The notes under the pieces: model-generated
What the model was told of the DNA's origin: nothing
The model's database searches: none
What the model saw: only the letters and a program-made list of their open reading frames with translations
Shown here: positions 4,889-6,475 of the stretch, piece after piece
How the letters are laid out: each line of letters starts with the position of its first letter
Numbering within the stretch: the first letter of the stretch is position 1
Translations under genes and position numbers: made by a program
Assembly: GCA_900770895.1 (NCBI GenBank)
Contig: CAAGMF010000293.1
Coordinates: forward strand, 1-6,475
Reading direction: 5' to 3'
Length of the DNA: 6,475 bases
Source of the DNA: an uncultured Mitsuokella sp.
GTDB taxonomy: Bacteria > Bacillota > Negativicutes > Selenomonadales > Selenomonadaceae

Positions 4889-4903
4889 TACAGTCCCCTG
4901 ATG
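4872..4903. repeat. Perfect 14-bp inverted repeat: ileS terminator or csoR operator
   Basis: Bases 4872-4885 and 4890-4903 are exact inverse complements around a 4-base loop, making the strongest dyad in the window. It starts 20 bases after the ileS stop, as a terminator would. However, no U-run follows on either strand: the minus strand continues UGCAUAAAUAUAAUG. Each arm contains CAGGGGACTG, a short G-tract between CAG and CTG, which loosely recalls the G-tract-with-flanking-dyad layout of CsoR/RcnR operators. It covers the -35 box of the candidate csoR promoter. Both roles could hold together. Confidence 0.6.
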
Positions 4904-4923
4904 ATTCAAGTCAATATATACCT

Positions 4924-6475
4924 TTATGCCTTCTGCACGCCGAGCGTTACTTTCTCGCCGTTGATGTTCCACTCTTTGGCGTTCGCGAGCGGCTCGTCGT
5001 AGCTGACGCTGTCGGCCAGCGTTACCGACTTGAGCTCCGACTCGTTCTTCTGCACGAGCGCAGCGAGCTTGTCGTTGCCCGTGATGCTGACCGTGATGTG
5101 GTCCGTCACCTCGAAGCCGCTGTCCTTGCGCATCGTCTGCAGCTTACTGATGATCTCGCGCACGAAGCCTTCCTCGATGAGCTCCGGGCTCAGCGTCGTC
5201 TCGAGCGCGATCGTCACGCCGGCATAGCGCTGGCAGTTATAGCCCTCGGTCTGCGTCATGACGACCTCGATATCTTCCTTCGTCAGCGTCATATCGCCAT
5301 CGGCGAGATGGAGTACGAGCTGGCCGGTCTTCTCGACCTCGTCCTTGGCCGCATGGCCGTTGAGCTCCTTCAATGCCTTCTGCACAGCGCCCATGCGCTT
5401 GCCGGCTTTCTTGCCGAGCACGCGGAAATTCGGCTTGACCGTGTAGTTGACATATTCCTCCATGTCGTCCTTGAACACGACATGCTTGACATTGAGCTCC
5501 TCCTCGACGATCTCGCGATAGAAATCATCGAGCACGCGGTCCGCTTTCACGTACATCGTACCGATCGGCTGACGGTTCTTTATATTCGCCTCATTGCGGG
5601 CAGCGCGGCCCAGCACGACGATGTCGAGCACCTCGCCCATATTCGACTCGAGCTCGCTATCGATGTACTCCTCATGCACCTGCGGGAAATCGCAGAGATG
5701 TACGGATATCGGCGCATCCTTGTCGATGGAGCAGACGAGGTTGCGGTAGATATTCTCCGTCATGAACGGTATCATCGGTGCGGCAGCCTCAGCCGTCGTC
5801 ACGAGTGCCGTATAGAGCGTCAGGTAGGCGTTAATCTTGTCCTGCTCCATGCCCTTGGCCCAGAAGCGGCTGCGGCAGCGGCGGACATACCAGTTCGAGA
5901 GCTCGCCCACGAATGTCTCGAGCGCTTTCGTGGCCTCGGTCACGCGGTAGTTCGAGAGGTCATCGTCCACTTCGCGCACCATCGTGTTGAGGCGCGACAG
6001 GCACCAGCGATCCATGACCGGCAGCTTATCATACTCGAGCGTGTATTTCGTCGCATCGAAATTATCGATATTCGCATAGAGCACGAAGAATGCATACGTA
6101 TTCCAGAGCGTGCCCATGAATTTGCGCTGGCCCTCCTGCACCGCATCATCATGGAAGCGGTTCGGCAGCCACGGAGCGCTGTTCGAGTAGAAGTACCAGC
6201 GGATGGCGTCAGCGCCATGCTTGCGCAGCGCATCCATCGGGTCGACGGCATTGCCCTTCGATTTCGACATCTTCTGGCCGTCCTTATCCTGGACATGGCC
6301 GAGCACGATGACGTTCTTATACGGTGCCTGATGGAAAAGCAGCGTCGATATGGCCATCAGCGAGTAGAACCAGCCGCGCGTCTGATCGACGGCCTCCGAA
6401 ATGAAGTCGGCCGGGAAACGCTTCTCGAAGATATCTTTATGCTCGAACGGATAGTGCCACTGGGCAAAAGGCATC
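4924..6475 (-). CDS. ileS: Isoleucyl-tRNA synthetase, C-terminal half (5' end outside window)
   Basis: IleRS charges tRNA-Ile with isoleucine in the cytoplasm and edits misactivated valine. Only the last 516 residues are here; the reading frame is open to the right edge, and the Met at 6472-6474 is internal (family pattern MPFAQWHYPFE). Residues below count from it. DQTRGWFYSLM (30-40) and the ATP-binding KMSKSKGN loop (68-75) complete the catalytic core. The anticodon-binding helical domain runs from about 150 to 300 with NRQPIGTM at 300-307. The end, with YAGVTIALETTLSPELIEEG and FVREIISKLQTMRKDSGFEV, fits the long C-terminal domain of type 2 (eukaryote-like) IleRS. The paired CxxC zinc motif of E. 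coli-type enzymes is absent. The stop is TAA. The editing domain and HIGH motif would be outside the window. Confidence 0.95.
   Translation of the reverse strand, partial: MPFAQWHYPFEHKDIFEKRFPADFISEAVDQTRGWFYSLMAISTLLFHQAPYKNVIVLGHVQDKDGQKMSKSKGNAVDPMDALRKHGADAIRWYFYSNSAPWLPNRFHDDAVQEGQRKFMGTLWNTYAFFVLYANIDNFDATKYTLEYDKLPVMDRWCLSRLNTMVREVDDDLSNYRVTEATKALETFVGELSNWYVRRCRSRFWAKGMEQDKINAYLTLYTALVTTAEAAAPMIPFMTENIYRNLVCSIDKDAPISVHLCDFPQVHEEYIDSELESNMGEVLDIVVLGRAARNEANIKNRQPIGTMYVKADRVLDDFYREIVEEELNVKHVVFKDDMEEYVNYTVKPNFRVLGKKAGKRMGAVQKALKELNGHAAKDEVEKTGQLVLHLADGDMTLTKEDIEVVMTQTEGYNCQRYAGVTIALETTLSPELIEEGFVREIISKLQTMRKDSGFEVTDHITVSITGNDKLAALVQKNESELKSVTLADSVSYDEPLANAKEWNINGEKVTLGVQKA

Noticed and set aside
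4488..4901. Plus-strand open frame opposite the CsoR-type gene
   Set aside because: It is antisense to a gene with clear CsoR ligands and runs through the 4872-4903 dyad; no domain or ribosome binding site supports it.
1..6475. Mobile elements, CRISPR arrays, tRNA or rRNA genes
   Set aside because: No transposase or integrase reading frame, no regularly spaced direct repeats, no terminal repeats with target duplications, and no tRNA cloverleaf or rRNA-like sequence were seen on either strand.

Overview
This 6.5 kb window is a compact bacterial chromosomal segment of moderately high G+C. All seven genes lie on the minus strand, so transcription runs from high to low coordinates. Every gene has a strong purine-rich Shine-Dalgarno sequence, as in Firmicutes. 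The protein families (D-aminoacyl-tRNA deacylase, long-form LeuA, type 2 IleRS without a C-terminal zinc finger, CsoR-type regulator) and the base composition suggest a Negativicutes member, perhaps near Selenomonas or Mitsuokella. That placement is an inference from protein style, not a database match. I see no mobile element, CRISPR array, tRNA or rRNA, and no gene-free stretch longer than about 155 bases.

In transcription order, starting at the right edge: (1) the C-terminal half of isoleucyl-tRNA synthetase, whose 5' part is outside the window. (2) A 142-base gap holding a perfect 14-bp inverted repeat that overlaps a candidate promoter. (3) A CsoR-family metal-sensing repressor with a His-rich N-terminal extension and a TTG start, followed 36 bases later by a free-standing Hpt phosphotransfer protein. 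(4) A 153-base gap with a hairpin and other dyads. (5) A hotdog-fold acyl-CoA thioesterase whose stop codon overlaps the start of leuA (TAATG), so the two are very probably translationally coupled. (6) After an 88-base gap with a good candidate promoter, a membrane-anchored alpha/beta hydrolase followed 31 bases later by dtd. (7) At the left edge, a hairpin after dtd, then a candidate promoter and a Shine-Dalgarno sequence for a leftward gene that begins just outside the window.

Most of this is housekeeping: tRNA charging and proofreading (ileS, dtd), leucine synthesis (leuA) and acyl-CoA turnover. The least ordinary part is the csoR-hpt pair. It joins a copper-type sensor, with Cys-His-Cys spacing matching CsoR and 13 histidines in its first 40 residues, to an orphan phosphotransfer domain, behind a promoter whose -35 box lies inside a perfect G/C-tract dyad. 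I do not see a convincing new multi-gene system. The best leads are this dyad as a possible CsoR operator, the csoR-hpt linkage, and the thioesterase-leuA coupling.
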